The notes beneath the pieces were generated by a model. It was not told where the DNA came from. It worked only from the letters and a program-made list of their open reading frames with translations, and ran no database searches. Positions 14,062 to 20,219 of a stretch of DNA of 20,219 nt are shown in pieces. The translations under genes and the position numbers were made by a program. Numbering within the stretch: the stretch's first letter is position 1; every line of letters begins with the position of its first letter. The DNA is from Limousia pullorum (GTDB taxonomy: Bacteria; Bacillota; Clostridia; Oscillospirales; Acutalibacteraceae), in the NCBI GenBank assembly GCA_018714545.1, contig DVNG01000081.1, positions 1-20,219 on the forward strand, read 5' to 3'.

Positions 14062-14889
14062 TTAAAATATAAGCTCTTTGACTATAGCAAACCATTCACG
14101 AACTATGTAGGTGGGAGCAAACAGGATGTTTGTATTTGCGTTTACAGCACCTATGCTGCCATGATAATCATTTTTCTGTAAAATAAGTCTTGCTCTTAAC
14201 TGATGGAAAAAGTCGGTGACTATTGCTACATTTGGTTCAAGTCCGTAATTATCAATTATTTCAATGGAGTTTTCAATGTTTTCAGAAGTATTGCTGGAGT
14301 TGTCTTCAAGATACATTCTAAGCCTTTTTATATTGTCCTCCTCAAGCTCTGTAATAATACATTCGGCTTCGCTGATATCCTCGCCTTCGCCTTTTCCGCC
14401 TGAAGCTATAAGTCGGGCGGCGGGATTATCTATCATATAATCCGAGGCGGCGTTAATTCGTTCCTGAAGCATTAAACTTGGTTCTCTGCCTCTTACCTGA
14501 CAACCCAGAACAATAGCCGTTGAATTTTGAGCAGGGGGGATGAAGCTGACTATCATCATAAAAGCAGTAATAACTATAGCATAAATCAGAAAAAAGGTTA
14601 TTGCAATTTTGCCGCAGTGCCAGCATACGGAAAGAACTCCGTGTTGGCTGAAATAGTGCTTTATTCTCAAAAAGGTTCTGCGAAATCCATATGTAAAAAT
14701 AAAAAACAGACATAAAAGTATTCCGAAAATATTTCCGAAATTTAAAATACCGAACCCGATTGGGATTATGAACCATATCAAAAATATAAAAGAAAGCATC
14801 AGTGTTATTATTCTGGCAATACGTGTGAATTTGCTGATATGTTCAATTTTATAAAGGGTATTGATATCTATAGGCTCAGGCAGCTTCAT
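14062..14889 (-). CDS. YdcF/SanA-like DUF218 membrane protein
   Basis: A 275-residue protein with three predicted N-terminal membrane helices (about 27-47, 50-68, 96-117) followed by a DUF218 domain (about 124-265). Domain marks are AIVLGC (125-130), SLMLQERINAA, SGGKGEGEDISEAECI (163-178) and LEDNSSNTSEN (194-204), the usual acidic and Ser/Thr-Asn motifs. DUF218 proteins such as SanA, YdcF and ElyC are linked to envelope integrity and precursor handling, but no enzymatic reaction is firmly established. AAAGGAGG just before ATG 14889 sets the start. It is a single-gene unit, convergent with rplL and divergent from the GPP34-like operon. Confidence 0.85.
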   Translation of the reverse strand: MKLPEPIDINTLYKIEHISKFTRIARIITLMLSFIFLIWFIIPIGFGILNFGNIFGILLCLFFIFTYGFRRTFLRIKHYFSQHGVLSVCWHCGKIAITFFLIYAIVITAFMMIVSFIPPAQNSTAIVLGCQVRGREPSLMLQERINAASDYMIDNPAARLIASGGKGEGEDISEAECIITELEEDNIKRLRMYLEDNSSNTSENIENSIEIIDNYGLEPNVAIVTDFFHQLRARLILQKNDYHGSIGAVNANTNILFAPTYIVREWFAIVKELIF

Positions 14890-14923
14890 TGAATTCCTCC
14901 TTTTCTCATAAATTTATATATTC

Positions 14924-14952
14924 ATTATACATATATATATGATTTTTTTCAA
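14924..14952 (-). promoter_or_regulatory. Promoter of the DUF218 gene
   Basis: On the minus strand, TTGAAA (14952-14947), a 17-base spacer and TATAAT (14929-14924). It lies 35 bases from the start codon. Confidence 0.75.
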
Positions 14953-14978
14953 GCATTTTATTTTTTATGAAAAGACTA

Positions 14979-15006
14979 TTGACTTTTGTATATTGTATGC
15001 TATAAT
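14979..15006 (+). promoter_or_regulatory. Promoter of the GPP34-like operon
   Basis: TTGACT (14979-14984), a 16-base spacer and TATAAT (15001-15006) preceded by TGC (extended -10). Transcription should start at about 15013, the first base of a heptamer repeat. Only 26 bases separate it from the divergent promoter. Confidence 0.75.
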
Positions 15007-15012
15007 TAAATC

Positions 15013-15040
15013 GTAAGTAGTAAGTAGTAAGTAGTAAGTA
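15013..15040 (+). repeat. Four tandem copies of GTAAGTA
   Basis: Four perfect copies of the heptamer GTAAGTA in direct tandem (28 bases). They begin six bases after the -10 hexamer and end about 15 bases before AAGGAGG (15055-15061) of the first GPP34-like gene. The repeat therefore forms the very 5' end of the operon mRNA. Confidence 0.95.
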
Positions 15041-15068
15041 GATAAAATTCACATAAGGAGGTATACAT

Positions 15069-15953
15069 ATGTCAGAATTGAGTTTACATGAGCGATTTGC
15101 TATAATAGCCTTAAACGGATTGCAGGTAGAAACAATGACTGTAGCAAAAAAGCTTGCGGTTCGTGGTATAATGGCGGCAGAGATTTTGGAAAAATATCTC
15201 AATGAAGATAGTCTTTCAAAACAGGTTGATATGGATTTTAGAAAAATCCTGATAAGCTCAAAAAGAAAATTAAAATCCGCAGAGGAAAGATTTACAAAAG
15301 AGCTGAAAGAAAAAGGACTTTTAAGCGTTATTCCCTCTATTTTAAACTGTGATATGTACTATGTCACCTCGGGAGTGGAGGTATCTGAGTATCTCTGTGA
15401 CGGCGCTGAATACACACGTCAGACAGAGGGAATAAGAGCAGAGCTTTTGGAGGACGGAGAGATCTCCTCAGAGATAATTTTTCTTTGGTGGCTTATGAGG
15501 GAGAGCAGTTGTTTTTATGATTTGTTTTCACCTTTAGAAATTGATAAAATAACACAAAGACTCAATGAAATTCATCTCAATTCAAAAGTCGCAAAAGAGC
15601 TTTTTAATTTAAAACTTCAAAGAAAAACAGAGCAGATTTATGCAAAATATTTAAAAAAGAAACACGAAATATTTACTACAGCTTTAGGAACAGGATTTCT
15701 GTTTATAGTGCCTTTTTTTGAGAGAAAAGAGTCGGTTTTTATCGATGTTGAGCAGTGGTTTTCCGATAAGGATAAGCGCCTTTCAAGCGTGCTTGATAGA
15801 TTTGCATTAAAGGGACACGTTGTTTCAGTTATAAGAACAGGTCAGACGCCATTGATTAAGGTTGATAATATTTATTATGAATGTATTCCTACACAGGTAG
15901 TTGTAAAGGTTCCGATTCAGGGAGTAAGGCTGAGAAGATATGTTATGACATGA
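15069..15953 (+). CDS. GPP34-like protein with C-terminal extension
   Basis: A 294-residue protein. The first 185 residues resemble the GPP34 (Golgi phosphoprotein 3-like) fold: the opening LSLHERFAIIAL, an N-terminal helical repeat, and IRAELLEDGEISSEI (122-136) followed by a helical LLWWLM-type segment. The eukaryotic member binds phosphatidylinositol phosphate on Golgi membranes; bacterial members have no established role. A C-terminal part (about 186-294) has one hydrophobic stretch (202-217), then a basic VPIQGVRLRRYVMT end. It shares the IRAELLEDG core with the next gene, so the two are probably paralogues. AAGGAGG at 15055-15061 fixes the start. Family assignment is from motif recognition and moderately sure; membrane association is inference. 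Confidence 0.7.
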   Translation: MSELSLHERFAIIALNGLQVETMTVAKKLAVRGIMAAEILEKYLNEDSLSKQVDMDFRKILISSKRKLKSAEERFTKELKEKGLLSVIPSILNCDMYYVTSGVEVSEYLCDGAEYTRQTEGIRAELLEDGEISSEIIFLWWLMRESSCFYDLFSPLEIDKITQRLNEIHLNSKVAKELFNLKLQRKTEQIYAKYLKKKHEIFTTALGTGFLFIVPFFERKESVFIDVEQWFSDKDKRLSSVLDRFALKGHVVSVIRTGQTPLIKVDNIYYECIPTQVVVKVPIQGVRLRRYVMT

Positions 15954-15962
15954 GGTGATTTT

Positions 15963-16592
15963 ATGAATGATTTGACAGTTACCGAAAAATACTTGATTGT
16001 TTCTTTGACTGATAGAGGAAAGCTTCCGTTATTGGGAGTAGAAGTTCCATCATGCCTTGTAGTAGCCGGACTTTTTGATATGGTTTTTGACGGCGTAGTG
16101 GAAATAGGAGTTAAGAAAAGACTGAAAGCCGTAAAAGAGCTTCCGGATAATCTTAGTTTTTTAAGATGTTTATATGATATGATAGTGGAAAAGCAAAAGC
16201 TTACGCCTGATAAATTGGTTTCAGAATTTGTTTTGACTTTTACGGGAAAGCGTCTTACAAACTATCTTAAAGCAGTTGCGGGAAGCCTTGCCCAAAAAGG
16301 CTTGGCAGATTTGGAGAAAGACGGGGAGGTTTGTTTTCCAAAAGAGGGAGAGAAAGACAAAATAATCCAGGAGATACGTGCGGAGCTTCTGGAAGACGGA
16401 GTGGTTTCAAAGGAAATAGTGCTTCTTACAGCCCTTATGTATAAGGGACAGCAGATAAAAAAATACTTTTCAAAATATGAGGCTGATTGTCTGAAAAAGC
16501 GAATTAAAGAAATAAAAGAGACAGAGGTAGGAGAGCTTGTTTCCGAAGCCGTCGATTATATAACCTGTCTGATAGTGGTTGCGGCGACTTAA
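15963..16592 (+). CDS. GPP34-like protein, second paralogue
   Basis: A 209-residue protein opening LTVTEKYLIVSLTDRGKLPLLG, with a central helical region and EIRAELLEDGVVSKEIVLLTALM (137-159), then a helical C terminus and a hydrophobic ITCLIVVAA end. The layout matches GPP34 closely, more than the longer upstream copy does. GAGGTGA (15952-15958) overlaps the stop codon of the upstream gene and lies nine bases from the start; the MerR-type gene begins one base after this stop. The three genes are therefore translated together. Possible role: peripheral binding to anionic or glycosylated lipids (inference). Whether the pair acts as a heteromer is unknown. Confidence 0.75.
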   Translation: MNDLTVTEKYLIVSLTDRGKLPLLGVEVPSCLVVAGLFDMVFDGVVEIGVKKRLKAVKELPDNLSFLRCLYDMIVEKQKLTPDKLVSEFVLTFTGKRLTNYLKAVAGSLAQKGLADLEKDGEVCFPKEGEKDKIIQEIRAELLEDGVVSKEIVLLTALMYKGQQIKKYFSKYEADCLKKRIKEIKETEVGELVSEAVDYITCLIVVAAT

Positions 16593-16593
16593 T

Positions 16594-16884
16594 ATGTCAA
16601 GACAAAGAAGTATAGAAAAGATAATGGCCTCTGAATACGTGACTATAGGCGAGCTTGTGAGGATTACAGCTAGCCGTTACAGCACGTTAAAATTTTATAC
16701 GGAAGAGGGAATGCTCCCCTTTGAGCAGGAGGAGGAAAATCTCACGAGAAGATACAAAAGGGAAGAAACCGTAAAACGCATAGAAGAAATTAAAAGATTG
16801 AAAAGTGAAGGGAAATCAATTCCACAGATAAAAGAGATATTATCGAAAAAACAACATGTTGAAGCAGTGGAAACTGAAAAGTAA
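16594..16884 (+). CDS. Small MerR-type transcriptional regulator
   Basis: A 96-residue DNA-binding protein. EYVTIGELVRITASRYSTLKFYTEEGML (about 14-41) is a MerR winged-helix core, followed by RRYKREETVKRIEEIKRLKSEGKSIPQIKEIL (53-84). It ends soon after, so it lacks the long dimerisation helix and effector domain of full MerR proteins. The ATG at 16594 starts one base after the GPP34-like stop with no strong ribosome site, indicating translational coupling; a TTG at 16579 is the alternative. It likely controls its own operon, with the extended promoter and heptamer repeat as the likely target region, but the spacer there is 16 and not the stretched 19 bases typical of MerR activation. Confidence 0.82.
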   Translation: MSRQRSIEKIMASEYVTIGELVRITASRYSTLKFYTEEGMLPFEQEEENLTRRYKREETVKRIEEIKRLKSEGKSIPQIKEILSKKQHVEAVETEK

Positions 16885-16894
16885 TAATACAAAC

Positions 16895-16935
16895 AAAAAA
16901 GACTTGCACCTTAAAGTCAGGAGCAAGTCTTTTTT
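16895..16935. terminator. Terminator of the GPP34-like/MerR operon
   Basis: AAAAAAGACTTGC (16895-16907) with GCAAGTCTTTTTT (16923-16935). The symmetric A6 and T6 flanks let it also act on the minus strand for the XRE gene at 17049. Confidence 0.9.
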
Positions 16936-17048
16936 GTATTGATTGTAGATAGTTAGAGAGCCTATCGTTCAATGATACTGTGTGAATCGTGTTATTTTTT
17001 AAGTTGTGAATTAAAAAATCGAAAAATCATGTGTACTCAAAACTAATG

Positions 17049-17396
17049 TCATTCCTTGGAGTTGCTTTTATGTTCACCAAAAGATTGTGATAAAAATAAT
17101 TTTCCCTGAGCAAGATATAAATCTTTTTGCTGATCACTCAAAGCACGAAAAATTCTAAGAAGTTCGTCCTCTTTGTGATTCTCGGAAATGACTTCATCAC
17201 AGTGATAATCAAGGAGATAATCGGTAGATACGTTAAAATACGATGCTATTTGTTTTAATGTCTGGTAGTCTGGCTCTCTTAAATTACGTACATAGTTGCC
17301 GATTGTTGATGGTGCAATATTAAGCTGATTTCCAAGTTCTTTTTGGGTTATGCATTTTTCTTCAATAAGATTTCTTAAAATGTCACCAAAAACCAT
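17049..17396 (-). CDS. XRE-family transcriptional regulator
   Basis: A 115-residue DNA-binding protein. The N-terminal Cro/C1-type helix-turn-helix (about 4-60) reads ITQKELGNQLNIAPSTIGNYVRNLREPDYQTLKQIASYFNVSTDYLL. A C-terminal helical tail (about 75-115) with ELLRIFRALSDQQKDLYLAQGKLFL is common in small SinR-like regulators. The ATG at 17396-17394 is preferred because AAAAGGA lies eight bases upstream; the ATG three codons earlier (17405) overlaps that ribosome site. It is divergent from a second XRE regulator across an AT-rich region. Function unknown; phage-repressor ancestry is possible, but no phage genes are near. Confidence 0.88.
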   Translation of the reverse strand: MVFGDILRNLIEEKCITQKELGNQLNIAPSTIGNYVRNLREPDYQTLKQIASYFNVSTDYLLDYHCDEVISENHKEDELLRIFRALSDQQKDLYLAQGKLFLSQSFGEHKSNSKE

Positions 17397-17781
17397 TTTG
17401 TTCATCCTTTTCTTACTAATGTGTGAATCTACAATTGTGTAAGTATTATTTTAGCAAAAATAGCCTTTTTTTTGATAAAAAACAACAAAATGAATTTACG
17501 ATTTTTACTAAAAAATTTACAATAAACTATACGGACAAAATTTTATAAAATAATAAGGTTTATTTGTTGAAATATTTCTATTTAAACACTGTATGATCTG
17601 CCATGTTTTAGATAACATGTAACAATATAGATGTAAATGTTATATTTGTTAAACAAAACAATAAAAACGCTATTGACACATGGCAATAAATATTTTATAG
17701 TATCTATAATGCGAATAAAAGTAAGTACTATTTAATATGATAAGGTTTTATAAGCCCGTGTGTTGTTTGGGGGTTTTTTGA
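17397..17781. other. AT-rich intergenic region between divergent XRE genes, with inverted repeats
   Basis: 385 bases without a gene. Visible elements are TTTTAGCAAAAAT (17449-17461) and its near match in reverse orientation (TTTTAGTAAAAAT on the minus strand, 17513-17501); CATGTT-TTAGAT-AACATG, a perfect inverted repeat at 17602-17619; and TTTGTT-A-AACAAA at 17645-17657, just upstream of the promoter at 17673. These are candidate operators for the flanking XRE proteins. High AT content makes chance repeats likely. Confidence 0.45.
17673..17701 (+). promoter_or_regulatory. Promoter of the 17782 XRE gene
   Basis: TTGACA (17673-17678), a 17-base spacer and TATAGT (17696-17701). The leader is about 75 bases. 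Confidence 0.6.
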
Positions 17782-18477
17782 ATGAAAAAGGGATTTGGAA
17801 GAATTATAACAATGCTTCGTAAAGAAAAAGGTATAAGTCAGTGCCAAGCAGCAAAAGACCTTGGTGTTTCCCAGGCTTTGATGTCACACTATGAAAACGG
17901 CATAAGAGAATGCAGCCTTGAATTTGTGGTTAAAATTGCCGACTATTATTCCGTTTCCTGCGATTATCTTTTGGGAAGAAGCGCCAACAGAAACGGAGGT
18001 GCGGTATATCAGGAAGAACCTGATGAAAAAGATTCTTTCCAGGATTCAAAACCGAAAATCTCTGTTATTCATGCGCTGAACCGAAAGATTATAACAGATT
18101 CAGTGAGTATTATGTATGAGGCTTTGCCTCAGTTAAATTCAAAAGCTGTGTCAGCAGATGTTACATCCTACTTTACCGCATCGGTCTACAAGATTTACAG
18201 AATGCTGTATGACCTTTATGTACCCGGAACTGGAAAGATATTTTCTATTCCTTCTGAGATATTTGAAGGATACTGCAACTCAATTATGGAGATGTCATGT
18301 GCAAAGATAAAATATGAATCGAAATTTTATCAGAAAAACAGCCAGGAAAACGGAGGAAAAAAGCATCAGAATTTACTTAATCCTGAGTCGATTTCTGAAG
18401 TTTATCCGGAACAATACACCTCACTTTCTAACTTAATACAGAATGCAGAGAGAAAAATGAATTATAAAATAAAATAA
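17782..18477 (+). CDS. XRE-family regulator with uncharacterised C-terminal domain
   Basis: A 231-residue protein. Residues 1 to about 66 are a Cro/C1 helix-turn-helix: GISQCQAAKDLGVSQALMSHYENGIRECSLEFVVKIADYYSVSCDYLLG. A short acidic linker follows (EEPDEKDSFQD, about 78-88), then about 140 residues I do not recognise. These are mostly helical (HALNRKIITDSVSIMYEALPQL; YFTASVYKIYRMLYDLY) and look like a sensing or dimerisation domain. GGGGGT shortly before the ATG is the ribosome site. Monocistronic, with its own promoter and terminator, divergent from the XRE gene at 17049. The two helix-turn-helix regions are only distantly alike, so they need not share operators. Confidence 0.85.
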   Translation: MKKGFGRIITMLRKEKGISQCQAAKDLGVSQALMSHYENGIRECSLEFVVKIADYYSVSCDYLLGRSANRNGGAVYQEEPDEKDSFQDSKPKISVIHALNRKIITDSVSIMYEALPQLNSKAVSADVTSYFTASVYKIYRMLYDLYVPGTGKIFSIPSEIFEGYCNSIMEMSCAKIKYESKFYQKNSQENGGKKHQNLLNPESISEVYPEQYTSLSNLIQNAERKMNYKIK

Positions 18478-18487
18478 ATTGTTTAGA

Positions 18488-18526
18488 GATCGGCTTTTCA
18501 AAGGAAAAATGCCGGTCTTGTTTTTT
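18488..18526 (+). terminator. Terminator after the 17782 XRE gene
   Basis: GATCGGC-TTTTC (18488-18499) with GAAAA-AT-GCCGGTC (18504-18517), one G-T wobble, then TTGTTTTTT. The following stretch to 18685 is AT-rich with no gene. Confidence 0.8.
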
Positions 18527-18685
18527 CTGTTACATTTTATCTATAAATAAATTTATATTATAATTATAACACATTTTAGATGTAATATAAATATGTTAAT
18601 TGTTATTTTATATCTATATAAATAAAAAACGGTATAGTAAAATAGAACTGAATTGTGTATCATAGTTCGACAAAAAAGCCTTTTA

Positions 18686-18714
18686 TTGACTATATGTTTT
18701 TGATATAGTATAAT
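18686..18714 (+). promoter_or_regulatory. Promoter of the DUF2079 gene
   Basis: TTGACT (18686-18691), a 17-base spacer and TATAAT (18709-18714). It lies 55 bases before the start codon at 18770. Confidence 0.8.
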
Positions 18715-18769
18715 CAAATATAACTCTTAAGGTTAATGACTGTTTTTGCCTGAAAGGAGAGATTATACT

Positions 18770-20219
18770 ATGGATATGAACGATAATGAAAATAAAACGT
18801 TCATAAAAGAGGAGGAGAACGCTAATAGTAAAGAAGGCAGAAGAATTTCACGCAATAGCACAGTGGAATTAAAACCTAATTCAATACAGAATTTATTGCT
18901 TAGACTGCTTTCGGCGTGGCTTTTTGCTTCCGGAATCATGGCTTTTACAGTCAGCGGTGAATCCTTGCTGACTGTGAAGTATTCTTCACGTGTAAATGTT
19001 CTTGTCATGATTATGGTAATGGCACTGGTATTTTTTGTTGTCACAGCAGTGGTAATATATTTAAAAAGCAGATATTTTGACAGCGGATTTCTTTTGCTTT
19101 CTCTTCTTGTGTATACAATAATTGTTGTTGCAGGTTACAATAACAAAACCGAACTGCTTGCGGGAGTTTTGGTATTTTGGGCGTTTGTGCTTTATTTCAC
19201 GGTGAAATATCGTGTAAAGATGTTTGAATTATTAAGCATAAGCGACAGTATGTTAAAAGTGTATATAGCATTAGGGGCAGCTGCCTTTGTGGCGTTTGTG
19301 GGAGGATTTGGAGTATTCAGATATCTCACATACAGCGCTCCCAACTATGACTTCGGTTTGTTTTCTCAGATGTTTTACTATATGAAGGAAACATTCATGC
19401 CTTTGACAACCTCAGAGAGAGGAACGCTTTTATCCCATTTCGCAATACATGTTTCACCGATTTTCTATCTGTTGCTTCCGGGATATTTGATTTTCCCGAA
19501 TCCAATGTATCTGCAAATTATGCAGGCGGTGATTTTGGCAAGCGGAGTAATTCCCTTGTATTTGCTTTGCAGACATTATCAGCTTTCCAATAAATACACA
19601 ATTTGCATTGCCACAGCGTTTTTGTTTTTCCCGGCAATTTCAGGCGGATGTTTTTATGATATACATGAAAACTGTTTTCTGCTGCCGTTGCTGCTTTGGT
19701 TTTTCTATGCGGCGGAAAAGAGGAAAGTTCCGCTTTTCTATCTGTTCGGAATTTTAGTTCTGATGGTAAAAGAGGACGCTTTTATTTACCTGTTCTTTGT
19801 CTGTGTATATTTTATAATAACAGGAAAGATGCGCTTTCACAGTTCGCTGATGATGGCAATATCAATATTCTACTTTGGTTTTGCTTTGATGCTTTTGTAT
19901 TTTCAGGGATACGGAGCTATGACGAACCGTTTCAGTAATTTTATGACCAACAAAAACGGAAGTTTGCTGGAGGTTGTGAAAAACGTTCTTGTAAATCCGG
20001 CGCTGGTTATTTTTGAGTCTTTTGAAGTAGAAAAGCTTCTTTATATTATAATGATGCTTGCGCCGCTGGGATTTTTACCTGTGTTTTGTAAAAAGCCCCA
20101 GCAGCTGATTTTAATTATGCCATTTGTGCTGATAAATTTGATGCCTGACTACAATTATCAGCATTCTATTTACTTCCAGTACAATTTTGGCGTTACAGCG
20201 ATTTTCTTCTATCTGGTTG
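18770..20219 (+). CDS. DUF2079 polytopic membrane protein (3' end missing)
   Basis: An open frame of 483 codons with no stop, running off the right edge. ATG 18770 follows AAAGGAGA (18753-18760). A charged cytoplasmic N terminus (about 1-40) is followed by many hydrophobic helices. The DUF2079 hallmark region is visible: NYDFGLFSQMFYYM (192-205), a loop with HFAIHVSPIFYLLLPGYLIFP, then QAVILASGVIPLYLLCRHY. The Asp near the first external loop resembles the catalytic Asp of GT-C-fold lipid-linked-sugar glycosyltransferases, so a glycosyltransferase-like envelope role is plausible but unproven. Family proteins are usually 500 or more residues, so most of the membrane domain is probably here. 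Confidence 0.85.
   Translation, partial: MDMNDNENKTFIKEEENANSKEGRRISRNSTVELKPNSIQNLLLRLLSAWLFASGIMAFTVSGESLLTVKYSSRVNVLVMIMVMALVFFVVTAVVIYLKSRYFDSGFLLLSLLVYTIIVVAGYNNKTELLAGVLVFWAFVLYFTVKYRVKMFELLSISDSMLKVYIALGAAAFVAFVGGFGVFRYLTYSAPNYDFGLFSQMFYYMKETFMPLTTSERGTLLSHFAIHVSPIFYLLLPGYLIFPNPMYLQIMQAVILASGVIPLYLLCRHYQLSNKYTICIATAFLFFPAISGGCFYDIHENCFLLPLLLWFFYAAEKRKVPLFYLFGILVLMVKEDAFIYLFFVCVYFIITGKMRFHSSLMMAISIFYFGFALMLLYFQGYGAMTNRFSNFMTNKNGSLLEVVKNVLVNPALVIFESFEVEKLLYIIMMLAPLGFLPVFCKKPQQLILIMPFVLINLMPDYNYQHSIYFQYNFGVTAIFFYLV

Noticed and set aside
13511..14095. Minus-strand frame over rplL and its terminators
   Set aside because: It crosses two strong terminators and is antisense to L7/L12.
15013..15040. 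CRISPR array or transposon end
   Set aside because: The repeat unit is only seven bases with no spacers, and there are no cas or transposase genes.
16994..17019. Terminator for the minus-strand XRE gene at ATTTTTTAA/TTAAAAAAT
   Set aside because: The 9-bp stem is entirely A-T and has no separate T-run; the GC-containing bidirectional hairpin at 16895 is the better candidate.
18540..18680. Replication-origin-like AT-rich stretch
   Set aside because: There are no clustered DnaA boxes and no dnaA, dnaN or rep gene nearby; it is ordinary intergenic DNA with a promoter at its end.

Overview
The window looks like a chromosomal segment of a low-to-moderate GC Firmicute, most likely class Clostridia and perhaps Ruminococcus-like Oscillospiraceae (family-level placement is inference). 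Supporting points are consensus sigma-A promoters, strong AGGAGG ribosome sites, many AGA arginine codons, a four-cysteine L33, the murI/DUF1934/argS grouping, and a clostridial-type kinase-PASTA protein with an IKEFLP motif. No tRNA, rRNA, CRISPR array, insertion sequence or phage gene was recognised.

Layout. (1) 1-206, minus: 5' part of a cysteine-rich collagen-like surface protein, cut by the window edge. (2) 490-2127: zinc-ribbon/kinase-like/PASTA membrane protein whose catalytic aspartates are both replaced, so a predicted pseudokinase. (3) 2252-5866: a three-gene 2-aminoethylphosphonate (AEP) biosynthesis operon, namely transaminase, phosphonopyruvate decarboxylase, and a cytidylyltransferase-PEP mutase fusion. 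It ends at a strong terminator. (4) 6072-9130: murI, DUF1934 gene, argS. (5) 9279-10073: a protein of unknown function behind a perfect consensus promoter and a structured leader. (6) 10273-12587: rpmG-secE-nusG-rplK-rplA, with a similar RNA hairpin in front of both rplK and rplA. (7) 12672-13924: promoter, L10-type attenuator leader, rplJ, rplL, terminator; rpoB does not follow. (8) 14062-14889, minus: DUF218/YdcF-like membrane protein. (9) 15069-16884: two paralogous GPP34-like proteins and a MerR-type regulator in one tight operon, with a four-copy heptamer repeat at the predicted transcription start. (10) 17049-18477: two divergent XRE-type regulators around an AT-rich 385-bp intergenic region with inverted repeats. 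(11) 18770 to the end: a DUF2079 polytopic membrane protein, open at the right edge.

How they fit together. The housekeeping core (murI, argS, transcription/translation block) is interrupted by accessory envelope functions: AEP synthesis with a predicted CMP-activation domain, a PASTA pseudokinase, a collagen-like surface protein and a DUF2079 protein. The AEP cassette makes a phosphonate head group, but no AEP transferase is visible, so the acceptor must be encoded elsewhere. The best candidates for something little described are the GPP34-like pair with its MerR gene and repeat-start promoter, and the phosphonate fusion enzyme with an unusual second nucleotidyltransferase motif.
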